64,000 nucleotides of DNA from Patescibacteria group bacterium (GCA_018817125.1 JAHIUN010000002.1:124001-188000), one strand, 5' to 3'; counted from the first letter of the stretch, positions 8,772 to 17,790 are shown. A program made the numbers and translations. The notes: generated by a model not told the origin, from the sequence alone.

Positions 8772-8875
8772 GATTAAGATCTATTAGAGATTTAAAATTA
8801 GAAATTCCAGAAAGTACGGAATTAGAAAAATATCTAAAAGAAATTTCTGACTAAGTAAAAGAAATTATTTTTAGA

Positions 8876-9595
8876 CTATTTTATTATTAATGCTATACCA
8901 CTCATAAATAACAGGATTATAAAAATCCTTTTAAACGTTACTTCATTAACTTTCTTATATAATTTCTCCCCCAAATAAATAGAAAGCAGAAAAAATGGCA
9001 ATATAACAATTGACTGCAAAAAGATATTGTAACTTATCAAATCATTACCTATTAATAATGGCATTCTTAAGACATTAACTACCGCCAGAGTGCCTATTAA
9101 AGTCGCCCTTATTGTTGATGGTTTTGTGAGTTTATTATGAATATATGTAGCGAATAGTGGACCGCCTGTTGAATATAGTCCTGAAAAAAATCCACCCAAA
9201 AATGTAAAAATAAAGCCTACCTTGTCAAAAATTTTAATTTTACGTTTTTTTAGTGATGAATGCCCTACATATAGGACGATAAAGATACCTAATAATTTTT
9301 TCAGAATTGCAGGGTTGCCATATTTTAGGGTATAAATTCCAATTATTAATCCAATAATTCCACCTGTCAGCATTTCTAGGGCAATATTTTTATCAATTAA
9401 TTTATAATTTTTGCTGATCAGAAAAACACTGAAAATAAGGTGGAAAATAGACAGGAATGCAATTGAATCTTGGAGATTTAATGTTAATAAAAGAATCGGT
9501 AGCGCAATTAGGCTTGCCGCAAAACCAACAATTGTTTGAATCAAGAATCCAAAACCAATTCCTAAACCAAGTATTATTAATGTAAAATTTTCCAT
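8876..9595 (-). CDS. TauE/SafE family membrane transporter
   Basis: The 239-residue protein has about eight hydrophobic segments and the family's internal repeat: a first half with GIGFGFLIQTIVGFAASLIALPI and a second half with LGGFFSGLYSTGGPLFATYI. The family exports sulfite or small organosulfonates in characterised members; the substrate here is unknown. The start is ATG at 9595, no SD. It is AT-rich like the two genes to its left, and pairing it with a sulfotransferase-like gene suggests, without proving, a sulfur-related theme. Confidence 0.85.
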   Translation of the reverse strand: MENFTLIILGLGIGFGFLIQTIVGFAASLIALPILLLTLNLQDSIAFLSIFHLIFSVFLISKNYKLIDKNIALEMLTGGIIGLIIGIYTLKYGNPAILKKLLGIFIVLYVGHSSLKKRKIKIFDKVGFIFTFLGGFFSGLYSTGGPLFATYIHNKLTKPSTIRATLIGTLAVVNVLRMPLLIGNDLISYNIFLQSIVILPFFLLSIYLGEKLYKKVNEVTFKRIFIILLFMSGIALIIK

Positions 9596-9615
9596 TCAAC
9601 GTTTTATGTATTACG

Positions 9616-9644
9616 ATTATAGCAAGTTCTTAAAATAGTCTAAA
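9616..9644 (-). promoter_or_regulatory. Promoter of the TauE-like gene, TTTAGA-17-TATAAT
   Basis: On the minus strand TTTAGA (9639-9644) and TATAAT (9616-9621) are spaced by 17 nt, about 20 nt before the ATG. Confidence 0.55.
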
Positions 9645-9715
9645 TAATTCATCTAAAATAGACACAAATTTATTGTTATTTACCACAACTAGTGTTTATC
9701 CACAATATCCAACCC

Positions 9716-10996
9716 CTAAAACACCATCAATATAAACGCCCCCACGATCATTAAGTAAAAGCTGAACGGGCGGAGAGTGTGTTTTTTAAGGAATTTAAGA
9801 AGCCAGCTAATGGAAACGAGACTGACAATAAAAGAGGTGACGGTACCGAATAGGGTGAAAGACATGTCGGGCATGGCCGCGCCGTGGCGGATGGAGAAAA
9901 GGGCATATACATTGGCGGCCAGTATGGCGATGGCACCCAGCATAAAAGAGAATTTAGCGGCCGCGTCGCGCTTTAAACCCATACACATGCCGGTGGCAAT
10001 AGTGGCGCCCGAACGGGAGACACCGGGGATCAGGGCAAGCGCCTGAGCGGCCCCGATGATCAGGGATTTTTTTACCCCCACAGCTTCCTGGTCATTTTTC
10101 TTTCCTTTCCATTCCGCATAGAGATAAAAGAAAGCGATTAATATCAAAGCTAAAGCTATTGTGCGCAGTCCTCTGAGCTGAGCGCCGATAAAACCGCCGA
10201 ACATCAGGCCGGCCAGAATTGCGGGGATAGTGCCGATAAGCAGTTTTGCCGCGAGGGTGCTTTTATCGAAAGTCCATTTAGTAAGCATGTGCCAGAGATC
10301 TTTGATTACATTGATCCAGTCTTTCCAGAAATAGATGAGAATAGCCAGTAAGGAACCTCCATGCAGAAAAATATCGAAGATTTCAAGGTCGGTGGCTGCG
10401 ATGGTCGGGGGTAGTTTTAAAAAATGTTCAGCAATGGCCAGATGGCCGGAACTGGAAATCGGCAGAAATTCCGTTACACCCTGGAGCGTGCCCAGTATTA
10501 TGGCACTCATTTCGGTAGAAGCGTAAAACTTGGTTTTATAAATAAGGGAGGCCGCGTAACCGGTTACAATATAGCGGGGCATCCGGCCCAGCAGAACTCC
10601 AAGGGTAAAACGGCCCAGGGGCATCTCAAAAATACCCGCCGTCCAGGTTACGATCTTAAAGGGCAGGGGAGTGAGACCGGCCACGATAACCCCCCACATT
10701 CCATATTTTTCAATAAAAACTTCCCCTTTTCTAAGACGCGTTTCTCCAAAAAGCCATCGCATTACTGGAAGCCCCAGCCATTTGCCGAGGAAATAACCGA
10801 CATAAGAGCCGAATAAAGCCGCCAAAAGCACGTACACAAGCACTTTACCAAGAGGTAGGCCAAGTGAAGTGCCGATGGCCACAAATACATCCGCCGGTAC
10901 AGGGAAGATAAACTGCTCCAGGGCGGTCAGCGAAAAGATACCGAAATATCCGTAGTTCTGAATAAGCTCCCGAACGATGTCCATTAGATGCTCCAT
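9716..10996 (-). CDS. uppP: DedA-UppP fusion: VTT/DedA domain joined to undecaprenyl-diphosphatase
   Basis: Residues 1-158 are a DedA/VTT domain (FPVPADVFVAIGTSLG, GLTPLPFKIVTWTAGIFEMP). Residues 160-426 are a full UppP/BacA with LQGVTEFLPISSSGHL (171-186) and PGVSRSGAT (324-332), the two catalytic motifs of the family. UppP dephosphorylates undecaprenyl pyrophosphate on the outer face, and DedA-family proteins have been reported to flip undecaprenyl phosphate back inward. The fusion would join consecutive steps of lipid-carrier recycling. The reading frame is continuous with no stop or frameshift between the halves. It starts at ATG 10996 without SD. A second, free VTT protein is at 59065. 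Assignment of each half is strong; the coupling is inference. Confidence 0.9.
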   Translation of the reverse strand: MEHLMDIVRELIQNYGYFGIFSLTALEQFIFPVPADVFVAIGTSLGLPLGKVLVYVLLAALFGSYVGYFLGKWLGLPVMRWLFGETRLRKGEVFIEKYGMWGVIVAGLTPLPFKIVTWTAGIFEMPLGRFTLGVLLGRMPRYIVTGYAASLIYKTKFYASTEMSAIILGTLQGVTEFLPISSSGHLAIAEHFLKLPPTIAATDLEIFDIFLHGGSLLAILIYFWKDWINVIKDLWHMLTKWTFDKSTLAAKLLIGTIPAILAGLMFGGFIGAQLRGLRTIALALILIAFFYLYAEWKGKKNDQEAVGVKKSLIIGAAQALALIPGVSRSGATIATGMCMGLKRDAAAKFSFMLGAIAILAANVYALFSIRHGAAMPDMSFTLFGTVTSFIVSLVSISWLLKFLKKHTLRPFSFYLMIVGAFILMVF

Positions 10997-11008
10997 ATTT
11001 TTAAAAAA

Positions 11009-11150
11009 TCCTAAACTCTAAATCCGAAATGCGAAACAAATTCTAAACTCAAATATTAAATGTTCCAAACGTTTTATAAATTTTGAATTTAAAACATTCG
11101 ATATTATTTCGGGTTTCGCCCTGAACTTGATTCAGGGTCGGATTTCGAAT
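11009..11150. repeat. Imperfect inverted repeat upstream of uppP with embedded REP
   Basis: The left arm words (CTAAATCCGAAATGCGAAAC, CTCAAATATTAAATGTTCC) pair with right arm words (AAACATTCGATATTATTTCGGG, split by the REP, then TCGGATTTCGAATTTA). The REP-like palindrome CCCTGAA-CTTGA-TTCAGGG (11119-11137) interrupts the right arm. Confidence 0.55.
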
Positions 11151-11154
11151 TTAA

Positions 11155-12417
11155 TCAGCCATTATTTTCCTCATCCGGTTCCGACAGTTTTGTTATCTGA
11201 ATTAAATCGATTTTTTTCTTTCCCATTTCCTTTATCTGGAAAATCAGGTTTTCGTACACGATTTTTTCCCCGAGCTTTGGGAAGCGATGCAGCTGTTCTA
11301 AAATCAGCAGGCTGACCGTCTGGTGTTCAGGATAATTCAATTCGACATTCAGCTCTTCATTGATTTGTTCGATAGTTACTTCCCCATCCACTACCCATTC
11401 GTTCTTTCCCACAGGCTTGGTCATTTTTTCTTCCTGATCCTGCTCATCCACAATGTCGCCGACAATCTCTTCCAGAATATCTTCCATGGTAATCAGCCCC
11501 ACCGTTTCGCCCCTCTCATCCACCACAATGGCCAGATGCCGCCGGCGCTGCTGGAATTCGTGAAACAGTTTGCTGATGGATTTGGTTTTAGGTACAAGGA
11601 TAGGGTGCTTAAATTTAAAATCCTCAAGGGTTTTATTCTGATTCGGTTCCTGAAGAAAGCGCAGAATATCGTGCACCGTTACAATACCGACCATATTGTG
11701 AACCGATTCTTTGTAAACCGGGATGCGGGAATGAGAATGGCTGAGGAAAAAATGGACGACATCGTGAATCGGCGTATCAACTTTTAAAACTTCCATATCC
11801 TTTTTGACCGTCATCACTTCTTCTGCGGTGGTATCCGAAAACTCCAGTACGTTTTCAATGAGCTCCTGCTCCTGTTCTTCAATCACGCCCTCTTTAGTGC
11901 CGATATCCACCAGAGCCAGAAGTTCTTCCTCACTGACCGAATGAAGGGATTGTTTTAATTTTAGGGTGCTGATGAGTCCCTGAGTGAATTTTTCAAAGAT
12001 CCAGATAACCGGAAAGAGGATCTTTGTTAGCCAAAGCAGAGGCTGAGCAATGAAACGCGCAAAACGCTCTGAATATTTTTGAGCGAACGTTTTAGGGGTG
12101 ATTTCGCCGAAGATCAGGATGACCAGCGTTAAGACACCGGTCACAATCCCCATGGCCGCGTTACCGAAGACTTCTATTGCCCAGATTGTGGCGATCACAG
12201 TGGCCAGAATGTTGACCAGATTGTTGCCGATCAGGATAGTGATGAGGAGCCGTTGGGGCCGGCTTTTTAATTTGACGATGGCGCGGCTGCCGAATTTACC
12301 CCCCTTGCTGATGGCACGGACTTTGGCGGGAGAAAGGGATATTAAAGCAATCTCCGCCCCTGAAAAAGCGGCGGATAAGATAATAAGGAAAAGCAGAAGC
12401 GCTAGTTGGCTGTACAC
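11155..12417 (-). CDS. CNNM/CorC-type membrane protein (DUF21, CBS pair, CorC_HlyC)
   Basis: 420 residues. An N-terminal DUF21 domain has about four membrane segments (FSGAEIALISLS, LVNILATVIATIWAIEVFG, IFGEITPKTFAQKY). Two CBS domains follow (about 205-330; VMTVKKDMEVLKVDTPIHDV, GLITMEDILEEIVGDIVDEQD). A C-terminal CorC_HlyC domain (DGEVTIEQINEELNVELN) comes last. Members are Mg2+ or Na+/Mg2+ transporters or their modulators. It starts at ATG 12417 without SD and ends with TGA, which confirms UGA as a stop here. Confidence 0.9.
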   Translation of the reverse strand: MYSQLALLLFLIILSAAFSGAEIALISLSPAKVRAISKGGKFGSRAIVKLKSRPQRLLITILIGNNLVNILATVIATIWAIEVFGNAAMGIVTGVLTLVILIFGEITPKTFAQKYSERFARFIAQPLLWLTKILFPVIWIFEKFTQGLISTLKLKQSLHSVSEEELLALVDIGTKEGVIEEQEQELIENVLEFSDTTAEEVMTVKKDMEVLKVDTPIHDVVHFFLSHSHSRIPVYKESVHNMVGIVTVHDILRFLQEPNQNKTLEDFKFKHPILVPKTKSISKLFHEFQQRRRHLAIVVDERGETVGLITMEDILEEIVGDIVDEQDQEEKMTKPVGKNEWVVDGEVTIEQINEELNVELNYPEHQTVSLLILEQLHRFPKLGEKIVYENLIFQIKEMGKKKIDLIQITKLSEPDEENNG

Positions 12418-12461
12418 GGTTTTTTTGTTTGAAATAAAGTATTTTTAATCTTAGCAGACTA

Positions 12462-12545
12462 ATGAAAACTTGAAAACTTGAAAATTGAGTTAATAAATTA
12501 TTTTAATTTCTGATTTCCCAAGTTTTTAAGTTTCCAAGTTTTCAC
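12462..12545. repeat. Inverted repeat of GAAAACTT words, argS leader
   Basis: The left arm is a tandem of GAAAACTT/GAAAATTG words (12463-12488). The right arm (about 12516-12545) has the complementary CAAGTTTTTAAGTTTCCAAG. It ends about 21 nt before the argS ATG in a region shared with the divergent CorC gene. Confidence 0.6.
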
Positions 12546-12566
12546 ACACTTTGTTAAAATGATCGC

Positions 12567-14315
12567 ATGAGAAAAGCAAGTCTTAGTCAAATCAGAGATG
12601 CGGTCCTAAAGGCCGTTCAGCGAGCTGACTTCAGCGTGGATGAAGCCGATCTTCATCTGGAGAGGGCTAAAACACTGGAGCACGGTCACTTCGCTACCAA
12701 TATTGCTCTGTTTTTGGCGGGCAAGCTGGGTAAACGTCCGCAGGAAGTGGCCCAGACCATTGCCGGAGAATTAGAAAAAGAGGAGATGATTACTAAAGCT
12801 GAAGTGGCAGGCCCTGGATTTGTAAACGTATGGGTTGAACAAAATTTTTATTCAACTATTTTAAAGGAAATAGCAGGTGATTTGCCTGGTTATCTAAAAG
12901 GGGAAATCAGAAATCAGAAATCAGAAATCAGAAATCCTACCATGGTTATCGACTATTCCCACCCTAATATCGCCAAGCCTATGGGGGTGCACCACCTGCT
13001 TTCCACCATCATCGGGGATTCAATTAAAAAGATCTATAAACACAGGGGCTGGAAGGTGACTGCCGACAACTTTATCGGCGACATGGGCACTCAGTTCGGA
13101 AAACTGATCCACGCCATCAAAGAGTGGGGGGATTTATCCGAGATTGAAAAAGACCCCATTCCCGCACTTCAAAAATTATATGTTCAGTATCATATTGAAG
13201 CCGATAAAGATGTGGATCTGGACGACGAAGCGCGCGCCGAATATAAAAAATTTGAAGAAGGGGATAGAGAAAACCGGGAGCTATGGGAAAAGATCGTAAA
13301 ATGGAGTCTGATGGAGATCCAGCCGATCTACGACCGTCTGGACATCACATTTGACCATATGAACGGTGAGAGTTTTTATGAAGATAAGATGCAGGCAATT
13401 CTGGAAGACGGGCGGAAAAGCGGGGTGATTGTGGATGGCGAAAAGGGCGCCTGGATCATCAAACCAGATGATCCGGAAGATGTGCCGGCCGTGGTGAGGA
13501 AATCCGACGGAGCCACGCTTTACATAACCCGCGATCTGGCCCGCATCAAATACTGGGAAACGGAATGGCATCCGACCCTGATGGTCAACGTGGTGGACGC
13601 CGCGCAGAAATTTCATTTCCGCAAGCTGTTTGAGGCCGCCTACAAATTAAATCTTACAACAGCGAAGCAGGTACACGTCGATTTCGGGCGGATGCGGTTT
13701 AAAGACAGCAGTATGAGCACACGAAAGGGGAACATTGTGATGCTGAATGAGGTATTGGATGAGGCAGAAAAGCGTTCACTTGCCCTGGTCAATGAAAAAG
13801 GCGCCGAGTTATCCGGTGACGAAAAAAAAGAACTTTCCCGCATCATGGGGATCGGAGCGGTCAGATACAGCATCCTCCATCAGAACCGCATCAGTGATAT
13901 GACATTTGATTGGGACCAGATGCTGAGCTTAGACGGTAACAGCGCCCCGTACCTGATGTACACGGTGGCCCGCGCCAAATCTATTGTCCGCAAAGCGGAC
14001 CTTGATTCGCTTGATTCTTCTGATTTTAAGAATTTCAATCTGATTCTGTCTGAGGATGCGGAAACCAAGGTAGTACTGGACTTACTGCAATATCCCGAGG
14101 CGCTAGAACGTGCCACGGAAGAATTCAGACCTAATCATATCGCCAACTTCCTTTATCAGCTCGCTCAGGATTTCAATACCCTGTATAACGCCTTACCGGT
14201 TCTGAAGGCAGAAGATAGCCTTAAAAAAAGCCGTTTGCTCATTACAGCGGCTGTTATCAGATTGATGGAGGACGCGTTTGGATTGTTAGGCCTGGAGGTG
14301 CCGGAGAAAATGTAA
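12567..14315 (+). CDS. argS: Arginyl-tRNA synthetase
   Basis: Class I aminoacyl-tRNA synthetase charging tRNA-Arg, 582 residues. It has the N-terminal additional domain, the HIGH-equivalent in DYSHPNIAKPMGVHHL (about 129-144), the KMSKS-equivalent MSTRKGN, and the C-terminal DALR anticodon domain (ending RLMEDAFGLLGLEVPEKM). It starts at ATG 12567 without SD. Just before the HIGH block an in-frame tandem of the 7-nt word GAAATCA (12903-12936) adds an I-R-N-Q-K-S-E type peptide. The same word family forms intergenic repeats at 51571 and 52085. A palindrome copy lies at 12837-12853. The MFS gene follows by 7 nt. Confidence 0.95.
   Translation: MRKASLSQIRDAVLKAVQRADFSVDEADLHLERAKTLEHGHFATNIALFLAGKLGKRPQEVAQTIAGELEKEEMITKAEVAGPGFVNVWVEQNFYSTILKEIAGDLPGYLKGEIRNQKSEIRNPTMVIDYSHPNIAKPMGVHHLLSTIIGDSIKKIYKHRGWKVTADNFIGDMGTQFGKLIHAIKEWGDLSEIEKDPIPALQKLYVQYHIEADKDVDLDDEARAEYKKFEEGDRENRELWEKIVKWSLMEIQPIYDRLDITFDHMNGESFYEDKMQAILEDGRKSGVIVDGEKGAWIIKPDDPEDVPAVVRKSDGATLYITRDLARIKYWETEWHPTLMVNVVDAAQKFHFRKLFEAAYKLNLTTAKQVHVDFGRMRFKDSSMSTRKGNIVMLNEVLDEAEKRSLALVNEKGAELSGDEKKELSRIMGIGAVRYSILHQNRISDMTFDWDQMLSLDGNSAPYLMYTVARAKSIVRKADLDSLDSSDFKNFNLILSEDAETKVVLDLLQYPEALERATEEFRPNHIANFLYQLAQDFNTLYNALPVLKAEDSLKKSRLLITAAVIRLMEDAFGLLGLEVPEKM
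12837..12853 (+). repeat. 17-bp intragenic palindrome, copy 4 (argS), other frame
   Basis: GAACAAAATTTTTATTC; with flanks GTTGAAC...TTCAAC it is a 23-bp palindrome with one mismatch. Unlike the other copies it is read in a different frame (E-Q-N-F-Y-S). Confidence 0.5.
12903..12936 (+). repeat. In-frame tandem GAAATCA repeat inside argS
   Basis: Four full GAAATCA units plus GAAATC. The total length keeps the frame. The peptide lies between the N-terminal domain and the HIGH motif, a loop position likely to tolerate insertions. Confidence 0.8.
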
Positions 14316-14322
14316 CCAGACT

Positions 14323-15510
14323 ATGCAGAAAAATAAGCAAAAACCACAAAAAAATGTTTTCAGGCTGGGGCTTGCCAGTTTTTTTACTGACATGAGTTCA
14401 GAGATGATCTTTCCGGTTTTGCCGATTTTTCTTTCAACGGTTCTTGGCGCGAATATGGCTGTCATCGGTTTGATCGAAGGAGTTGCTGAAAGTGCCGCCG
14501 CCTTATTAAAGCTGTTTTCCGGTTGGCTTTCTGATAAAGTGGGCAAAAAGAAACCGCTGATCATCGCCGGCTATTCCCTCTCCGCGTTTACAAAGCCATT
14601 ACTTGCCTTGGCAACTCATTGGGGCCATGTACTGATAATACGATTTTCCGACAGGGTCGGAAAAGGGCTCAGAACCGCCCCGCGGGATTCACTGATAGCG
14701 GCTTCAGTCGATAAAGGTGAAAGGGGAGTGAAATTCGGTTTGCACAGGACAATGGACACGGCTGGCGCCATCGTAGGAACCTTAATTGCTTTTTTCATTC
14801 TTCAGAAATTTCTGGGAGACGCGTTCAGGCTTATCTTTTTACTATCGATTATTCCTGGTCTGATCGCTGTTTTAATCCTCATTTTTGGGGTGAAAGATGT
14901 CAGGCAGAAAACAGTGAATAAAAAAATCAGTTTTAATTTTAAAGCTTGTAATCCCGCGTTAAAACGATTCCTTCTGGCAATCGCTTTTTTCAATTTAGCC
15001 AATTTCAGTTATGCCTTTTTTATTCTGAGGGCTAATGACATTGGTTTGGCATTGTTTTTAATCCCTATCGTTTACCTGGTTTATAATATTGTTTATGCCG
15101 CTTTTGCCATCCCGATGGGAAAGCTGTCTGACCGGGTAGGAAGGAAAATAGTTTTAATAGCAGGTATTCTGTTATTCGGGGTGACTTCTCTGGGATTTGG
15201 TTTTATGGCCACTGCGATTACCATATGGCCCCTTTTTGCCCTGTACGGCCTCTTCATGGCAGTGACCGATGGGGTTTCCAGAGCTTATGTCTCCGATCTT
15301 GCCGCCAGCGATAAGAGAGGGCTCGCTTTTGGCACGTACCACACCATTGTGGGGATCACGGTCCTGCCCGCCAATCTTATAGGAGGATTTTTATGGCAGA
15401 CCATCAATGTCCAGGCGCCGTTTGTCTACGCGGCAGTCTTTTCGGTCATTTCAGCTTTATTGCTGATTTTTTTCGTCAATGAAAAGACAGTCAAAACGAT
15501 TCGTGCGTAA
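14323..15510 (+). CDS. MFS transporter
   Basis: 395 residues with 11-12 hydrophobic segments in two halves. The loop-2/3 motif appears as GWLSDKVGKKKPL and its second-half counterpart as GKLSDRVGRKIVL, typical of the major facilitator superfamily. RFSDRVGKGLRTAPRDSLI is characteristic of a drug-efflux/YcaD-like MFS subgroup. The ATG start at 14323 is 7 nt after the argS stop, so the two genes are probably co-transcribed. Substrate unknown. Confidence 0.85.
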   Translation: MQKNKQKPQKNVFRLGLASFFTDMSSEMIFPVLPIFLSTVLGANMAVIGLIEGVAESAAALLKLFSGWLSDKVGKKKPLIIAGYSLSAFTKPLLALATHWGHVLIIRFSDRVGKGLRTAPRDSLIAASVDKGERGVKFGLHRTMDTAGAIVGTLIAFFILQKFLGDAFRLIFLLSIIPGLIAVLILIFGVKDVRQKTVNKKISFNFKACNPALKRFLLAIAFFNLANFSYAFFILRANDIGLALFLIPIVYLVYNIVYAAFAIPMGKLSDRVGRKIVLIAGILLFGVTSLGFGFMATAITIWPLFALYGLFMAVTDGVSRAYVSDLAASDKRGLAFGTYHTIVGITVLPANLIGGFLWQTINVQAPFVYAAVFSVISALLLIFFVNEKTVKTIRA

Positions 15511-15568
15511 AATATGGTTGACTTTTCAAGGGATTTATGGGATAAATACTTCCTAGTCTTTTTAACCA

Positions 15569-15703
15569 ATGCTTATGAAATCTGCTGAAGTAAGAGATAT
15601 CCCCGCCGGACATGTGGCGTTTAACGGGGCAAAAGGCCCTAAAGAAGTGGCCACCATGGATGACCTTTATGATTATTTAAGGGCAAAAGGTTTGATTTAC
15701 TAA
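15569..15703 (+). CDS. Small ORF, 44 aa
   Basis: The ORF begins MLMKSAEVRDIPAGHVAF (or at the second ATG, 15575) and ends with TMDDLYDYLRAKGLIY. A TTGACT box (15524-15529) followed about 17-18 nt later by GATAAAT could be its promoter. It has a balanced composition and ordinary third-codon use, so it may be a real small soluble protein. Family unknown. It sits between the MFS gene and the convergent ABC permease. Confidence 0.5.
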   Translation: MLMKSAEVRDIPAGHVAFNGAKGPKEVATMDDLYDYLRAKGLIY

Positions 15704-15715
15704 AGAAAGCATTAT

Positions 15716-16954
15716 TTATTCATACCGCAGCGCTTCGGTGGGGCTTTTTTTCGATGCCTGGCTGGCAGGATAAAGGCCGAAGACTAAACCGACCACGCCC
15801 GCGACTCCGATACCCAGGATTACTGCAGAAACCGGGAAGAAGAAGTGCCAGGTAAAACCGCCGAATTTCGTTATCGCTAATCCGATCAGCCAGGAAAATC
15901 CCGCCCCCATAAGTATTCCGAAAATACCACCGATGATTGTCAGGATGACCGCTTCCAGCAGGAACTGTGTGATGATATCACCGCTGGTGGCTCCAAGGGC
16001 TTTTCGAAGGCCTATTTCCCGCGTTCGTTCGGTAACAGAAACAAGCATGATATTCATAATTCCAACGCCACCCACTAGTAACGATATAGCGGCGACCGCG
16101 ATCAGGAGCAGTGTCATGGCGGAGGTGACTCCGCTGATAATATCCATTGCCTCATCCATGGTACCGACTTTAAAGTCATCCTGATCCGGGTCCGTGATAC
16201 CGTGAAGCTCTCGAATTGTCGCTTTAATGTCTTCAGCAATATATGGAACCATTTCTTCGGTTTCTGCCTGAACCAGTATGGCATGGTAATGACTGATTCC
16301 AAGTAATATTTTTTGCGCGGTGGTATAGGGGACGATAATGATGTCATCAATGTTCATCATCATCAGAATCCCAACAGGAGACAAAACGCCCACCACTTCA
16401 AAATTATAGTTTTTCATCCTTATTTTCTGGCCGATAGCATCGGATTCGCCGAAAAGCTCCTCTTTTACATTCGAGCCGATGACAGCGACCTTGGCCATCT
16501 GTTTCACATCTGTATCATCGAACATCCGTCCTTGTTCTGGGGTTACATCTAATATCTCCATCCACAGTTTGTCAGCGCCGTTGACCATGGTCCGCATTTT
16601 CTCATCCTGATAGGAAGCCGTAGCGTTCAGGCCGACGAAAGGGGCGACTTGATTGTCTCCGCGTACATTATTTTTATTTTTTATCGCTTCCACCTCCCGA
16701 TCTCCTAGGGATTCCGTATACATCTCATAAACATCAGCCAAACCTTGGGGCATACGACCGGGCTCAACCGACATCGTCCGTGATCCCATACCGCGAATCT
16801 GGCCTAAAATCAATTCTTCTGCCCCCATTCCGATCGACATGACCATAATAATCGACATGATACCGATCACAATCCCCAGAATGGTGAGTGCGGAACGTTT
16901 TTTGTGGGCGCTTAACCCTGTGGTCGCTGTTTTAAGGATGTGCTTGAATTTCAT
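15716..16954 (-). CDS. MacB/YknZ-type ABC transporter permease
   Basis: 412 residues: an N-terminal membrane segment (about 22-42) preceded by SAHKKRSALTILGIVIGI, a large extracytoplasmic MacB_PCD domain (about 50-280), then three C-terminal FtsX segments including LVGGVGIMNIMLVSVTERTR and EIGLRKALGAT. Such permeases work with a cognate ATPase and a periplasmic-type adaptor to expel peptides, toxins or lipids by mechanotransmission. The ATG overlaps the ATPase stop (TAATG, 16954), indicating translational coupling. Together with the next two genes it forms a YknXYZ/MacAB-like set. Confidence 0.9.
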   Translation of the reverse strand: MKFKHILKTATTGLSAHKKRSALTILGIVIGIMSIIMVMSIGMGAEELILGQIRGMGSRTMSVEPGRMPQGLADVYEMYTESLGDREVEAIKNKNNVRGDNQVAPFVGLNATASYQDEKMRTMVNGADKLWMEILDVTPEQGRMFDDTDVKQMAKVAVIGSNVKEELFGESDAIGQKIRMKNYNFEVVGVLSPVGILMMMNIDDIIIVPYTTAQKILLGISHYHAILVQAETEEMVPYIAEDIKATIRELHGITDPDQDDFKVGTMDEAMDIISGVTSAMTLLLIAVAAISLLVGGVGIMNIMLVSVTERTREIGLRKALGATSGDIITQFLLEAVILTIIGGIFGILMGAGFSWLIGLAITKFGGFTWHFFFPVSAVILGIGVAGVVGLVFGLYPASQASKKSPTEALRYE

Positions 16955-17664
16955 TATCTCTTTTTTGGGGTTTTATTTTTTTTAGACTTACGGTCACTGT
17001 GTATCTGTCCGTCGATGATATGGATATTCCGGTGAGCGTAAGAGGCGACAACAGGATCATGAGTGATGATGATGATGGTATGCCCTTCTTTTTCATTGAG
17101 TTCACGAAGGATATCCATAATTTTCTTTTCTGATTTGGTGTCCAGATTCCCCGTCGGCTCATCCGCGAAAATAACATTGGGTTTACACACCAGTGAGCGG
17201 GCGATGGCCACACGCTGTTTTTCACCCCCGGAAAGCTGATGCGAAAGGTGATCGGCCCGGTGTTCAAGACCGACGGATTTGATTGCGTCCCAAATATTCT
17301 TTTCCCAGTCCTTTTCCGGAATATCTGAATACAGAAGCGGTAATTTTACATTGTCGTAAACTGAGGTGCGCGGAAGCAGATTAAACGCCTGAAAAACAAA
17401 TCCCATTTCCCGGTTTCTTATTTTTGCAATTTCCTCATCCGTATAATCCATCATACATTTGTCATTAAGGCAGAAGGTACCTGTCGTTGGCTCATCCAGA
17501 AACCCTACAATATGAAGCAGGGTTGATTTGCCGGAGCCTGAAGGGCCGGTGATGGCGACCAGCTCACCTTTTTCAATGGAAAAAGAAATATCGAAAAGCA
17601 CCGGTGTTTCAACACCGTCAGAATAATATGTTTTCGAGATTTTTTTGGCTTCAAGTAAAGGCAT
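16954..17664 (-). CDS. MacB/LolD-type ABC transporter ATPase
   Basis: 236 residues with Walker [11 protein letters not shown]-loop [18 protein letters not shown], signature [15 protein letters not shown], Walker [13 protein letters not shown] and the H-loop TIIIITHD. The family drives MacB/FtsX-type permeases. The start at MPLLEAKK (17664) matches the family better than an upstream in-frame ATG at 17676. An inverted-repeat element (17671-17790) separates it from the adaptor gene. Confidence 0.9.
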   Translation of the reverse strand: MPLLEAKKISKTYYSDGVETPVLFDISFSIEKGELVAITGPSGSGKSTLLHIVGFLDEPTTGTFCLNDKCMMDYTDEEIAKIRNREMGFVFQAFNLLPRTSVYDNVKLPLLYSDIPEKDWEKNIWDAIKSVGLEHRADHLSHQLSGGEKQRVAIARSLVCKPNVIFADEPTGNLDTKSEKKIMDILRELNEKEGHTIIIITHDPVVASYAHRNIHIIDGQIHSDRKSKKNKTPKKR

Positions 17665-17670
17665 GAGAAT

Positions 17671-17790
17671 TTTCAATTTTTAGTTTTCAATTTTTATTGA
17701 ATGTCTAATTTTTAAACTGTGTGCATACATTAAGAATTAGAAATTATTTTATTAAAAATTGATTAAAGATTTAAAATTAATAAATTTAAA
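17671..17790. repeat. AT-rich inverted repeat of AATTTT words between adaptor and ATPase
   Basis: The left arm carries CAATTTTTAGTTTTCAATTT. The right arm carries ATTAAAAATTGATTAAAG and AAATTTAAAATTAATC. The arms are complementary over most of their length around a central TGTGCATACA. It is an operon-internal leader next to the ATPase start. Confidence 0.55.

Noticed and set aside
8772-8852. Extra 28-codon frame after the sulfotransferase-like gene
   Set aside because: Too short and without a start codon to call a gene. Kept only as a possible frameshifted tail in that gene's entry.
9696-9704. Perfect DnaA box TTATCCACA
   Set aside because: A single box; another copy lies inside a coding region near 42216. 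No cluster, no AT-rich unwinding element, no dnaA or dnaN nearby.
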